64,000 bases of DNA. It comes from Leptodactylus fallax. Taxonomy: Eukaryota > Chordata > Amphibia > Anura > Leptodactylidae. Below the pieces are notes generated by a model that made no database searches, had not been told where the DNA came from, and saw only the letters and a list, made by a program, of their open reading frames with translations. Below, in pieces: positions 45,096-55,610 of this stretch (within the stretch, counting starts at the first letter, position 1; each line of letters starts with the position of its first letter). The DNA is taken from assembly GCA_947044405.1 (NCBI GenBank), contig CAMRHE010000645.1, positions 248,001 to 312,000 on the forward strand. The letters run 5' to 3'. Made by a program: the position numbers and the translations under genes.

Positions 45096-45900
45096 TCTTT
45101 CCCCTCACCACACCCGGCCAGCACCACGCCCCATGTCCTCCCATGTCCGCATAGTCCTGGTGCTGGCACCACCCACCACCGAGCCCCTGAACCCCGACCT
45201 GGCTCTCCGCCTCATGTCCTCTCATGCCCGCATAGTCCAGAGCCAGGCCGGGCACACTAAAACCTATAAACCAAGCCCTCCACCCCCAAAAAGAAACCCC
45301 CTCCCAAACAACCTACCCCCCTAAAAACCCCTTAACTACTAACAAACAAATGGAATTATGAAATGGAATATGGAAAATGAATATGGGATATGGAAATGGA
45401 TATGAAAAATGGAAATGGAAGTGGAAAATGAATATGGGATATGGAAAAATGGGAAAACGGAAAATGGGAAAACGGACACAACATATGATAAACGACAACA
45501 ATAACAAATAACAAATACCAGACAAATAACCAATACCAGACAAGTAAAAAAAACCCACCATCCTACATAACCTGTTGAGATTACCTTCCCTCCCAAGAAC
45601 CTCCCATGGGCCTAGGGTTGGTTATCCTCAAGCCTCTTACCCTTCTATCCGTTTTTCCAAAACAAAAATGACTATGCGGTGACACACCAGCCCTCCACCA
45701 AAGAGAGCACAGGAGGCCTGTCCCTGTCTACTCGCCCTACCACTATATCCCTATCTGTCATTCTGTCCCTACCCTGTCCCTACCTGTCCCTCCCTACCAT
45801 TAAAAAATAACAAACCCCACCCCTCGTGCAAAACCTTGCCCTCCCTATCCCTATCTGGCCCTAACCTAACTAACCTACTTTTAATCCCTTATTCTATCCC

Positions 45901-47418
45901 TCAGGGAACAGAAAAGGTGAAACCCCTCCAGAGGGTACCAGCCCTCTCTGCGCCCAGCCCCTCATACTCCCGAGAGCGCACCCTCACCAGGTCCACCATG
46001 ATGTTTTTAACCACCTCCACCTCCGGGAGGATTTTGCCTCGCGTCGATACTAGACACCGGGATGACCACAAGTGGAACCTGACCACTGCACTAACTATAA
46101 AAAGTGTCTGGCAGTCCCTGCCCTCCGGGTGTTTGAATGCCCCATAGGCCCACTCGGCATAGGAAAGGCCAGCCAGCCGCAGCCAACCGGTGGAGGTCCC
46201 CACCAATTTGCAAACCCTTATATTGAAGGGGCACTGAAGTAGGAAGTGCTTCATACTTTCCAGCATGTCGCCACACTCCTCCCGAGGGCAGCCTCGCTTG
46301 TCGGAGTTCCGGTACTTCAAGTTCCCCCTCACATATAACTTACCTAGGAGGCAGCGCCAGGTCAGATCCCAAAACTTCCGAGGAAACCTTTTGGAGTTAA
46401 GAAACCGCAACCCTCCCTCTAAGGTTTCTCCTGGGCAATCTTTGAGCGCCAGAGGCTTCTGGAAGCAGGTCAACAGGACCTTGTCGTCAAGAAAACGTCT
46501 TGACTGAGTCCTGATCTCCCACGCCCCCAGACCCCACCGACGAATCACTTTCAAGACCAGGGAAGCATAGGCCGGGAGATATCCATGGGGTGCACGAAGA
46601 TCTTTCACTTGCCCTCCTGACTCCCATTTCTGGAAGAAGGGCCGAAACCACCCATGGCAGGAGGCTACCCACGAAGGAGCCCCCTCGGCGGAGAGGTTTG
46701 GTAGATTGATCTTAAGAAAGGTGTTCATTAAGAACACCACGGGGTTAACCATATTTAACCCCCCTAGCCTCCTTGTGCGGTATGTAACCTCCCTCTTGAT
46801 TAGGTTGAGCCTGTTCCCCCATAACAGTTGGAAGAACAGGCAACAGATCCTACTCCAACAAGACTCCGGCAAGGCACAGACGCTACCTAGATAAATCACC
46901 AACGGGAGCAGGAAGGCTTTGGCAAGGTGAACCCTTTCTCTCAGGGTCAAAGACCAACCCTTCCAGCAATCAACTCTCTGGGCGACATCCTTAAGTCTAC
47001 CTTCCCAATTTTGGAGTGGGTAATCACCCTGGCCAAAATGGATGCCTAAGATCTTTACAGACCCCTGGGGTTCTGGGAGGGTGTCCGGGAGAGAAAACCC
47101 AGGCTCTCCCCCTCCCAGCCAGAGGCTTCCACACTTATTCCTGTTTACAGCTGATCGGGAAGCCTCCGAGTAACTGTCCACTTCAGACATCACCCATTCA
47201 AGCTCCTCCCGTGACGAGACAAGAACGGTGACATCATCCGCGTAGACTACTGTTCTCAAAGGGGAGCCGGCGCCCTCCAGGTCCATCCTGACTCCCGCCA
47301 CCGGCCCACCATTAATCCGCCTGATCAGGGGATCAATGGCGAACACATACAGTAGCGGGCTCAGGGACATCCCTGTCGGCGCCCGACCCCACCTCAAAAG
47401 GATGACCAACCCAACCAT
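45901..47418 (-). pseudogene. Tx1-like ORF2, RT palm/thumb and C-terminus
   Basis: 505 open codons. Near the start MSLSPLLYVFAIDPLIRRI is the RT region after the GxPQG-like block. The catalytic box TVVYADDVTVLV follows at residues ~66-80, then SRSAVNRNKC and KILGIHFGQ (thumb). The L1/Tx1 C-terminal part has KGWSLTLRERVHLAKAFLLPLVIYLGSV, KREVTYRTRRLGGLNMVNPV, and a Cys-containing region CPREECGDMLESMKHFLLQCPF. It joins the upstream frame by a shift near 47400 (PFEVGSG / LSPLLYVF). Intact as a frame but not translatable as a full ORF2. Confidence 0.88.
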
Positions 47419-48754
47419 TCACAAGTGGGAAAGACTCAGCCCCAGCGTGTAAGGTCTGCAGCCACTGAATGAACCCCCCAGGCAGGCCATACCTCGAGAG
47501 AGTTGACCACAAATACTCCCTTATAGGTTCTACCAAAACACCAAGAGAAGGGTCTTCTGCTGACTCAGGAATGGCTTCAGCCAAGAAACCTGAAATCCGA
47601 TCCCGATTCAGTTCCTTCTTTGCCAAAAGGTTCGAGTAGAAGGACCTGACGACCTCCAAGATCCCTGACCTGGATCTTGTCAGGGATCCTGTACTGTCAA
47701 TCAGGCCTGTTACTGTCTTACAAGCCACTGACATCTTACAGTTCCTGTAGGGGTCGGGCGAGCGGTATTTCCCAAAATTCCCTCTCAAGAACCAAAGATG
47801 CGTGTCTATCATACTGACACCTTTTAAGCAAAGCCTTCAAACCGGAGATATCCTCCTGGCTACCTCCGGTCGAGACCAAATGTTCAAGTCTCTTCCTCAG
47901 TGCACTGTACATGCGGTACATGTCCAGTGACCTGAGGCTTGAGAGCCGACGGAAAAATCCTGCCACCCTTTTTTTGAATATCTCCCACCACTCTGACCTA
48001 GTACCTTCAAGACCCAGTAATAGTACCTGATCCTGAAGAAACTCCTCAAAGGCTTGTCTTACAGCTGCCTCCTCAAGGAGTGATGAATTCAGCCTCCACA
48101 AACCTCTTCCTCTCCGGAGGGTCTCTGAAATATTCAAAGAAAACAAAATTAGACAGTGATCGGAGAACTCCACCTCCACCACGGACACAGGGGTGGTGAC
48201 GGAATTCTCCTTCAAAAAAAACCTATCTATCCTAGACCTAACACTACCTCTCTGAAAGGTGAACCCACGGTGACCTGGGGAATGCCTGATGTGGATATCC
48301 TCCAGGCGAGGAGGGTATTAAAATCCCCACCAAAGATGACTTGTTTGCCCGTAAAAAGAAAAGGCTTAATCTTCATAAAGAGGCTTTTACGGTCCCACTT
48401 TGTCTGGGGACCGTAGATGTTAATGAGGCGCAGGCTTTGCCCCTTCATGAAGACGTCTAAGACTAGGCACCTTCCCATTTCGAGCTCGATCAGTCGCTGG
48501 CATTTCACCTCTGCGGTAAAAAGCACCGCCACTCCACTATACGGCTCAGCCGCAAGAGACCAGTAGGAGGGCCCCCTGCGCCACTCCCTTCTTGCTCTGT
48601 TTATCTCTGATAGAGTACAGAGCCTGGTCTCCTGCAAAAACAAAATGTCAGCTTCAACCCGGCCAAGAAAATCAAAGGCTGCAAACCTAGCCGTATCAGA
48701 CTTAATGCTGGCCACATTAATGGTGGCCAGCGTCAGTGGAGAGGGGACTGCCAT
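47333..48754 (-). pseudogene. Tx1-like ORF2, endonuclease and RT N-terminal part
   Basis: 48227-48754 starts MAVPSPLTLATINVASIKSD and holds the APE-type endonuclease: Asn in TINVAS, Glu in ILFLQETRL, then LINIYGP and FGGDFNTLL. The part after FNTLL seems shortened and then shifts frame. 47736-48215 continues with the catalytic SDH motif (VEFSDHCLILFSL) and the coiled linker. 47333-47812 has the pre-RT CKTVTGLIDSTGSL...FYSNLL region, then jumps from LGVLVEPI to REYLWSTLSRYGLPGGFIQW at about 47525. The ~150 residues between, with the fingers and first palm Asp, are deleted. The enzyme is dead. Confidence 0.86.
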
Positions 48755-50293
48755 TAAGACCGATTGAGCTCAATGACCTTCAGCTTCCCACCCCCTTTCC
48801 TCCTATCACCACCACCCCTAGATGAGTCTGAAGAGGACCCGCGACTTCTCCTCGTCTTGCGGGTCCTCTTCTTACATTGGGATTGGTCCATCACCTCCCC
48901 CGGTGCGGTTTGGCCAGAGGAGGGATGGACCTCCCCCCGCAACTTCTCCCTGAGGAGTTACAGTGGTCGCAGAGACAGTAGCAACTTCGGCCCTGGGTGC
49001 ATCATCTCCTCCTCCAGGCTCCAGGCCAGCCTCCCCCCCAGAGGGCAGGGGGCCCCTCCCGGAGGGAGACTCAGCAGCCCCTGACGGCTCCACCTCTCCC
49101 TCTGAAGCCTCCCCTGAGGCCGATGCATCCTCACAGAGGGATTGGTACCGGTTGGGACCTACCACTAGAGGGCCGTCGAGTCTGCGTTCCTTCGTCGGGG
49201 GGGGGGCAGATGTTTTTGCCCTCACTTTACTCGGTGACTTTCTCCGCTTGACCGTCTCTCCCTCCCCAGCACTGACGTACTGAGAAGAAGACGACTGGTC
49301 AGCCTCTTCCTCCCTCTGCAGTCTCCTCATCTCCTCAACCAGGGTCGTGCCCACTGCTGCCTCGGCATCAGGATCCGGCCCAGCAGAGCCAGGGGCAGAA
49401 GGAAGGCACATAACTCCCTCCCTCTGCTCCCTCCTCCTCTCGCGCCTCCTTGCCCTTGATGGTGGCTGGGCCTTCTCCCTTTGCCTTGGCATACTAGTCT
49501 CTCCTCCCCCACTCACCCTCTCCGCAGCAGGGACAGCCTCCTCAACTGCCCCTGCTTGCCGAAGGGTGGTGTTGGCGAAAGTCCGTGGACACACCCCGAT
49601 CGGGTGCCCAAGGACACCACACAGGTGGCAACGCACCCTGCCACAGGTCGCCGCGAGATGGCCCACCTCCCCACACATGGCGCACTTCTGCACACGGCAG
49701 GAGGCGCTCAAGTGTGAGGGGTCACCGCACCTGTGACAGAGTTTTGGCTGCCCCTGGTAGAAGACAAGGATCCTGTCTTTCCCAAGGAAGGTCGAGGACG
49801 GGATATGCATCACCGAGTTATCCTCGTGTCGCAACTTGACCATGAAAGTCCAGGCCCCCGACCAGATCCCAAACTCATCCAGGTTTTCCTTGGGGAAGTC
49901 TTTGACCTCCCCATGCCTGTTGAGCCAGGTCATGATGTCCATATAAGAAAGTGACCAGTTACGAGTTAAAACGGTCACTTTCTTAATGCTATCCTGGCGT
50001 GACACCGCCCACACCATAAAGTCACGCCAGGCGGGCTCGTCCTTCACCAGCCTGTAGTTTCCCCAGAAGGTTTCTAGGCCCTCCGGGGCAACAAAGCTGA
50101 TGTCGAACTCCGAGGAGCCGACAGGATGAATCAGGGCAAAGATGTCGCTCGCCCTGAAACCCATCCCGAGTAGGAGTTCCACGACCCCCCTCCTCTGGGG
50201 ACAAGGGCCGGCTCCCCCCCCACACGAGACGAGCCACGTTCCTCCGTGTCGGCCCCCTACGCCCGGGTGTAGGGAGAGTCCATCTGGTCTCAC
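48754..50293 (-). pseudogene. Tx1-like ORF1, CCHC zinc-knuckle part
   Basis: The 473-codon frame (48872-50293) encodes an RNA-binding ORF1 protein. An RRM-like region (FDISFVAPEGLETFWGNYRL ... DSIKKVTVLTRNWSLSYMDIMTWL) precedes three CCHC knuckles at residues ~185-240: CHRCGDPSHLSASC, CAMCGEVGHLAATC and CHLCGVLGHPIGVC. A basic stretch RARRRERRREQREG and acidic/Ser-rich tail follow. The basic C-terminal end is probably in the other frame (48754-48942, QCKKRTRKTRRSRGSSSDSS), directly abutting ORF2 at 48754. The first ~35 residues before DIFALIHPVG are out of frame: the natural upstream sequence is the 50022-50828 frame, joined by a shift in a C-run near 50214. Confidence 0.86.
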
Positions 50294-50828
50294 CTCCTTC
50301 TTCTCGGAACTTCCCTAGGCCAAAACGCTCGACCCAGAACCTAAGGTCTCTCGACTGCCCATCTATGGTCATTGTGGACTGGCCCGCCCGTAAAGCCTCC
50401 AGGAGCTGCCGTTGCAAATCGCCGTCCCTGGAGCCCGGCGGAAGACATGATGCACCCCCAGGGGCCCCAGAAGCGACGCTGGCATAGGAGCGTGGGGGCC
50501 CGGAGGCCGCAGCAACCTCCACTGCCGGAGTACCAGCGCCACTCCCAGGGACCCCCGCAGAACTACTTGGCCCAGCCACGGCAACCGGAGCACCAGAGGC
50601 GGCAACAGTCCGCCCTGGCATAGCCGCCGCGGACCGAATCACTCCAACTGCAGCAGAAGGAACAGCGGCAGAGAGGACAACAGGAGCAACAATATCAGGA
50701 GCAATAACATCAGGAGTAACAACAGGAGCAACGACAGCATCAGGAACAGCATCAGGAACAGCAGCAGAAACAACAGCAGGGACAACAGCAGGGACAACAG
50801 CAGAAATACCAGAAACAACAGGGGCCAC
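50220..50828 (-). pseudogene. Tx1-like ORF1, N-terminal part
   Basis: The frame 50220-50828 (inside a 268-codon ORF) gives a low-complexity Val/Ala/Pro-rich start (VVPAVVPAVV), caused by a CAGCAACA-rich imperfect repeat at 50650-50830. It continues with an Ala/Ser/Pro-rich part, PPRSYASVASG, then LQRQLLEALRAGQSTMTIDG, DLRFWVERFGLGKF and EGGETRWTLPTPG, which look like a folded N-terminal domain. It runs into the CCHC part through a frameshift near 50214. The true N-terminus is uncertain and could lie in the 50988-51569 frame. Confidence 0.65.
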
Positions 50829-50987
50829 AACAGAAATATTACTAGCAGTAGAAATACTTTTTTTTTAGCAGCAATGGTAATAGCCCCTCCACCCGCAGCC
50901 TCCCCGACTACAGGCTCTTGGACCCCCATGTATACTACACCACCTTCTTCAGGAAGACTACTAATTACCCCTTTTGTCCCACCCGCT

Positions 50988-52728
50988 TTACCCCTTTACC
51001 TTACCCGTCTGCTTAACTAGCTTCTCCACTCGTCCATCATTCACACCTGCAGTCTTCCTTCTTACAGCGGGGCCGGCTGCACCACTTGCTAATGGCTTCC
51101 CCGCTTTTACCTCGGCCTCCGCATCCACAGTCACCCCGGCACCTGATGTTGTAGGAGGACACGCCCCCTTAGCCCCGGAAGTGACCTCCGCATCACTGGC
51201 TTCATCAGCACTGGAGGAGGATGAGCCACGCCCACCTGCCACTCCCCCTTTCCTACGTCTCACTCTGGGGGAAGCCATCGTCATTTTGACACCTCCTACC
51301 AGGGAGGGGGGTTTTCCCACTCCACTCCCCTCCACAGGGGGGGCTCCAATTCCCCTTCCTTTGCCCTTGTCCGCAGCTATGAGTGCCTTGTCCGCAACCC
51401 TGAGTGCCTTGTCCGCCGCCTCCTGAAAGATACTATCAGGCGCCATTTTGACTGCTGGCACCCCGGGCACCCCGCCACTTGGCGTGACCCGAGGTGCCTG
51501 CGCCTCCCTTTTCTCTCCTGGAGGCATCGCAACCTGGGCCGAAGTCCCGGCGCGATGCTCCCCAGGCAACGATCTGACATTTAAATGTCTCTATTTCTCT
51601 TTTTTTTTCTCTTTTCACCTTCTTCCTGGTCTTGGCTCCTTTTCCCTCCTCCTCCCCGTCCAAATCTGACATGCTGAACGCTAATTGGTCCATTCTGGAC
51701 GGGGACTCCAATTGGCAGATTTGCCTCATCAGCTTCCCGCCTTCTCCCGAGGCTCCGCCCTCATCCTCCTCCGTCTCGGGCAGTGGTTGGTTCTCTGGGA
51801 GTGTGGGAGATTGCGTCACTTCCTGTCCTGTCATTCTGACTTCCTGTCTTGTCATTCTGACTTCCTGCTTCACTGCCGGCACTGATGCCTGCGTATACGT
51901 GGGTATCAGGCTGCCGCTACTAGGGACGGCTGCCCGACTATACTGTACCGCCATGCTGTCATCTGATTCCAGGTCTGACTCGCAATAGTCGTCCTCTCCC
52001 GAGCTGTCTGAGGACGCGGGGCCATCCTTCAACAACCGCTCCTGCTGTTTGCGGAAGAAGCGGTCATCGTTCAGCAGCTTCTCTCTGAACAGCCCCGCGC
52101 CCTCCAGGATCTCCGCACACCTGGCTTCCAGGGTCTTAATCTGCTTTTTGAGGCTCTTTACTTGCCTGCTGAAAACCGGGCGGTCTTTCCTCGAGGCCCT
52201 GTCGCTACGGGCACGAGCGCTTTGCAGCTCTCCACCCATAGCGAACAGGGACCTCCGGGCCCGGTCATACTCCTCCAGGACCGCCTCGATCCTCCAGCTG
52301 TAGATGGCAACCTCTTCTCCAGCCTTCCGGATGCCCCATCCCGCGGGTGATTGAGGCAGCGATGACGGTAAGGCGTCTTTTCTCCTGCTTACAGGGACCC
52401 TTCCAGATGAAACCGCATATCCTGCGGCCGTAGCCCCCTTCGGACTGGCTTCACCCGCCACTGCCGCTGATGTTACCGCCGTGGCTGATGTCGCCGTCTT
52501 CACGGATCCACCTGCTGGGACTGCTGACACCCCTGTCGCCACTGCTACCCCTGCCGGCGTCGCCTGCTCCACGGGCGTCGCTACTCCCGATGCTGTTCCT
52601 GATGCTGCAGCCGCCAATGTCGCTGCTGCTGCTCCGGATGCTGTTGTCCTGGTCGCCAGTCTCATTGAGGCTTGCTGCCTCAGCGACCTCCGCCTGCCCT
52701 GCTCTGCTGGTGCTGTGTCGGCAGACAT
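50988..52728 (-). pseudogene. Tx1-like upstream ORF with coiled-coil region
   Basis: Start placed at the Met of MSADTAPAEQGRRRSLRQQA (52728), ~100 bp after the element's 5' end. The 51436-52728 frame has an Ala/Thr-rich part and a predicted coil (residues ~140-230: WRIEAVLEEYDRARRSLFAM, RQVKSLKKQIKTLEARCAEI, EKLLNDDRFFRKQQERLLKD). An acidic part, a tandem RQEVRMTGQEV repeat, and KKVKREKKREIETFKCQIVA follow. A shift near 51500 leads to 50988-51569 (Ala-rich, KMAPDSIFQEAADKALRVADKALIAADKGKG; basic SPRVRRRKGG). I do not recognise the protein. It may be the first part of an unusually long ORF1 or a separate upstream ORF. Confidence 0.6.
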
Positions 52729-52832
52729 TCTCCTGCCCCCCCGCCTGTAAGGTCCGGGGGGCAGGAGCTCCACGCTCCATGATAAGGCTCCCTTCCGCAC
52801 GGGGAAGGGAGTCGGAGCTACGGTCTGTAAAA

Positions 52833-53034
52833 GCATACTCACCTGTTCCCGGCACTCTGTTGTCCGCTGCCAGTGTCCATTCAGTCTCATGCCGGCGACT
52901 CCTTGCTGGGAGTCCTGCACCTCATGTGATCTCTAAGACCAATTAGGTACAGGATTTCCAGAAATTAGGTGCCACCATGAGACCGAACAGACACAGGCAG
53001 GGGGCAACAAGGTGCTGGGGACAGGTGAGTATGC
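52833..53034. repeat. Palindromic MITE core GCATACTCACCTG
   Basis: GCATACTCACCTGTTCCC (52833-52850) is mirrored by GGGACAGGTGAGTATGC (53018-53034). Inner parts GGCACTCTGTTGTCC and AACAAGGTGC partly pair too. The same motif recurs at about 53835 (ACATACTCACCTGTCTCCGG). The 5' end of the Tx1-like LINE abuts the left arm. Confidence 0.78.
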
Positions 53035-53290
53035 TTTTTTAAAAATTTTCTTATTTTTACACCTCCCTGGCGGCCAACACAGTGGTCGCTCCAGTTTATG
53101 GGCAACCTCTTTTAAGGGGTTGTCTGGGCCAAATTTTTCTATGGTCACTTCACTGGTCCCCCCACATAGTGGCCTCTTCACTGGTCCCCCATACTGTATG
53201 GGGAATAGTGATGGGGTCATTATATTGTGTGGGAGCAGTGATGGGGGCTAACATCCTGTGGGGGGGACATTAAACTGTGTGGGGCATATT
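53035..53290. other. MITE tail and degenerate GGTCCCCC repeats
   Basis: T-rich bridge, GGCAACCTCTTT end, then AAGGGGTTGTCTGGG (another MITE start at 53114) and a few degenerate units (CACTGGTCCCCC; GGGGGACATTAAACTGTGTG). No gene. Confidence 0.4.
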
Positions 53291-53704
53291 AAAGGGGTTG
53301 TCCAGGGTTAATCTTTTTTATGGCCTATGCTCTGGATAGGCCATAAATACCTGATCGGTAGAGGGCTGACACACGGCCCCATCAGCTGTTCGGAGCCACT
53401 TCTGGCACCTGCTCTGTACACAACACAGGGCCGGAAACAGAAAGCTCCATCCGCTGTATAGCAGTCAGACACCTTCACTGCAGCTCAGCATCCAAAGACT
53501 TCAATAAGTGCTGAGATGCAGTGAAGATGCCCGGCTAATACACAGTGGATAGAGCTTTCTGCTTCTGGCCCTGTATTGTGTACAGTACAGGCATCAGAAG
53601 TGGCTCCGTACAGCTGATCGGTCCCGGGTCAGTCCCCTACAGATCAGGTATCTATGGCCTATCCTGAGGATAAACCATAACAAATTATGCCTGGACAACC
53701 CCTG
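53291..53704. mobile_element. Foldback MITE AAAGGGGTTGTCCAGG
   Basis: The left end AAAGGGGTTGTCCAGGGTTA and the right end (inverse CAGGGGTTGTCCAGGCATAA) bracket ~414 bp that fold on themselves. Pairing words include GGCCTATGCTCTGGATAGGCC / GGCCTATCCTGAGGAT, ACCTGATCGGTAGAGG / CTACAGATCAGGT, CAGCTGTTCGGAGCCACTTC / GAAGTGGCTCCGTACAGCTG, AGGGCCGGAAACAGAAAGCT / AGCTTTCTGCTTCTGGCCCT. Non-coding. Confidence 0.85.
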
Positions 53705-53733
53705 TAATATACACCCCTAATGCACCACACTTT

Positions 53734-54135
53734 AAAGAGGTTGTCCAGTATAATTTTTTTCTTTTTTATAATTAGTCTGGGGGAGGTGAATCCCCCCTAC
53801 CACCCCCCCCCCAAAAAAAAACATGCTAAACATACTCACCTGTCTCCGGTGCTCCGGTGTCCTCCCAGCACGGTCCGGTCCTGCAGCTCTGCTGTCTAAT
53901 TTTTGCCAGAATTCCTCACTGGCTGTGACGTCCCAGGTCCCTTCCCTTAGGCCGCTGATTGGCCTCAGGGGTCACGTGACGTCACAGGTAGTCACGTACA
54001 GGGGGAACTTGCGCTGGAAGAAAACAACAGAGCTGCAGGACCGAACTGTGCTGGGAGACACTGGGGACAGGAGAAAAAGGTTGTGGGGGGGTTTTTTGTT
54101 TTGTTTTTTTCACTTGCCCCGGCGTAATTAAAAAA
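53734..54135. mobile_element. Foldback MITE AAAGAGGTTGTCCAG
   Basis: The left end AAAGAGGTTGTCCAGTATAA is followed by arms CTCACCTGTCTCCGGTGCTC ... CACGGTCCGGTCCTGCAGCTCTG (53840-53892), which pair with CAGAGCTGCAGGACCGAACTGTG ... AGACACTGGGGACAGG (54028-54073). GC-rich centre GGTCACGTGACGTCACAGG. The right end AATTA near 54130 is degraded. Same family as the core at 52833. Confidence 0.75.
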
Positions 54136-54159
54136 AAAATGAAGCAGCCACTGTATGGA

Positions 54160-54965
54160 GTATAAGCTCCACAGTGGCCCCTACCCAGTATTATAAACTC
54201 CACAGTGGCCCCCTACCTGTATTATAAGCTCTACAGTGGCCCCCACCCAGTATTATAAGCTCCACAGTGGCCCCTACCCAGTATTATATACTCCCCCCAG
54301 TGGCCCCCATCCAGTATTATATACTCCCCACAGTGGCCCCCACCCTGTATTATATGCTCCCCACAGTGGCCCCCTCCTAGTATTATAAGCTCCACAGTGG
54401 CCCCTACCCAGTATTATATACTCCCCACAGTGGCCCCCACACAGTATTATATACTCCCCACAGTGGCCCCCACCCAGTATTATAAGCTCCACAGTGGCCC
54501 CCACCCAGTATTATATACTCCCCACAGTGGCCCCCACACAGTATTATATACTCCCCACAGTGGCCCCCACACAGTATTATAAGCTCCACAGTGGCCCCCA
54601 CCCAGTATTATATACTCCCCACAGTGGCCCCCACACAGTATTATATACTCCCCACAGTGGCCCCCACCCAGTATTATAAGCTCCACAGTGGCCCCCACCC
54701 AGTATTATATACTCCCCACAGTGGCCCCCACACAGTATTATAAGCTCCACAGTGGCCCCCACCCAGTATTATATACTCCCCACAGTGGCCCCCACACAGT
54801 ATTATATACTCCCCACAGTGGCCCCCACCCAGTATTATAAGCTGCACAGTGGCCCCCACCCAGTATTATAAGCTCCACAGTGGCCCCCACCCAGTATTAT
54901 ATACTCCCCACAGTGGCCCCCACACAGTATTTCCACAGTGGCCCCCACCCAGTATTATATGCACC
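54160..54965. repeat. 31/33-bp minisatellite with 97-bp higher-order period
   Basis: Units CAGTGGCCCCCACCCAGTAT with TATATACTCCCCA (33 bp) or TATAAGCTCCA (31 bp) alternate as two long and one short, making a 97-bp period (repeated starts near 54480, 54577, 54674). About 24 units. The WGPLWGVYNT/GGHCGEYII peptides are frame artefacts. The unit is related to those at 556-7550 and 20170-20440. Confidence 0.95.
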
Positions 54966-55520
54966 CAATAGCCCCCTCCGCTCTGCTTCAGTGCTATTAT
55001 TATACTTTGGGGTCTCCTCAGACCCCAGAGTATAATAATCACAGGCCCAGGGGAAGTGATTAAAAATAAACTCTCATACTTTGCTTTACCTTTCCACCTT
55101 TCCTTGGCATCCTCGCTCCATCCTGCCGTCTTCAGCGTCTTCAGGCCCTTTTCCGAGGACACTGCTGAGGCCTGTGATTGGGCCTCAGCGGTCACGTGGG
55201 GGCGCACTGACGTCATTACGCGGCCGCGTCCCATGTGACCGCTGGGGCCTAATCACAGGCCTCAGTCATGACCCAGGAGAGGTGAGAATATGTATTTATT
55301 ATTTTCAGTCACCTCCCCCGGGCTGCCATCTATTGGAAAGGGGCCTGCAATATGCCAGGGTACCTTTCCAATAACAGTATGTATAGCGGTCAGGGAACCA
55401 GGCTTTCCCCGACCGCTATCATAGTGGTCCGGGGCCCCGGCCATCTCCAGCTGGCCGCAGGCCCCATACCCTGCCGGGTTCGGTCGCGCCCCCTGCGACC
55501 GCAATCGTAACGCCACTGGT
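54966..55520. mobile_element. Right part of a hAT element (…CGTAACGCCACTG)
   Basis: After the minisatellite come CTCATACTTTGCTTTACCTT and a GC-rich part with an inverted pair (GAGGCCTGTGATTGGGCCTC ... AGCGGTCACGTGGG against CCATGTGACCGCTGG ... CACAGGCCTCAG). The region ends in CGTAACGCCACTG (55508-55520), the inverse of CAGTGGCGTTACG, a terminus like that of the 20072 MITE. The matching left end was not found. It lies inside the hAT at 44327-55602. Confidence 0.6.
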
Positions 55521-55610
55521 CAGGGGCCCCCATGAGATGAGGACTAATAGTCGGGGCCCACCAGTGGATTCACCGGTTCCCCGGTGGGCCAGTCCGACCC
55601 TGTGCCAGAG

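Larger units (their letters stand above)
44706..52831 (-). mobile_element. Tx1/L1-like LINE, near full length
   Basis: About 8.1 kb on the minus strand, with a short 5' UTR, a multi-part ORF1 region (48872-52728), ORF2 with AP endonuclease and RT (45901-48754), and a 1.2-kb 3' UTR that ends near CTAATAAAAATAG at about 44706. ORF1 with three CCHC knuckles and the style of ORF2 match the Tx1 clade first known from Xenopus. Both ORFs carry frameshifts, and ORF2 lacks the RT fingers/palm start. No long poly-A tail or target duplication is evident. The 5' junction falls at GTAAAAGCATACTCACC, inside a palindromic repeat. Confidence 0.84.
44681..53112. mobile_element. AAAGAGGTTGTC-type MITE split by the LINE (tentative)
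   Basis: AAAGAGGTTGTC at 44681-44692 and the near-inverse GGCAACCTCTTT at 53101-53112 may be the two ends of one MITE, both next to TTAA-like bases. Only ~300 bp remain if the LINE (44706-52831) is removed. The right half has a palindromic core at 52833-53034. The left half next to the LINE does not clearly mirror the right half, so this reconstruction is tentative. Confidence 0.4.
44327..55602. mobile_element. hAT element CAGNGTCNGACTGG enlarged to 11.3 kb
   Basis: The left end CAGTGTCAGACTGGGATGTC and right end, inverted, CAGGGTCGGACTGGCCCACC are a known hAT terminus type in fish and amphibians. The subterminal GGGCCCACCAGTGGA occurs at both ends (about 44351 and 55555). The exact 8-bp duplication TGCCAGAG flanks it. 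No hAT transposase remains. The size is explained by nested insertions: a Tx1-like LINE (44706-52831), palindromic MITEs (to about 54130), a minisatellite (54160-54965) and a right-end fragment of another hAT (…CGTAACGCCACTG, 55508-55520). Confidence 0.87.

Noticed and set aside
45313..45596. ORFs with hydrophobic IFHFHFHFSYPF repeats
   Set aside because: Frame artefacts of the GGATATGGAAATGGA low-complexity stretch in the LINE 3' UTR.
50639..50929. Leucine/valine-rich ORF resembling a membrane protein
   Set aside because: It is a shadow frame of the CAGCAACA-rich part of LINE ORF1; the hydrophobic run comes from repeat reading.
54274..54859. GGHCGEYII / WGPLWGVYNT repeat ORFs
   Set aside because: Translations of the 31/33-bp minisatellite; no homology expected.
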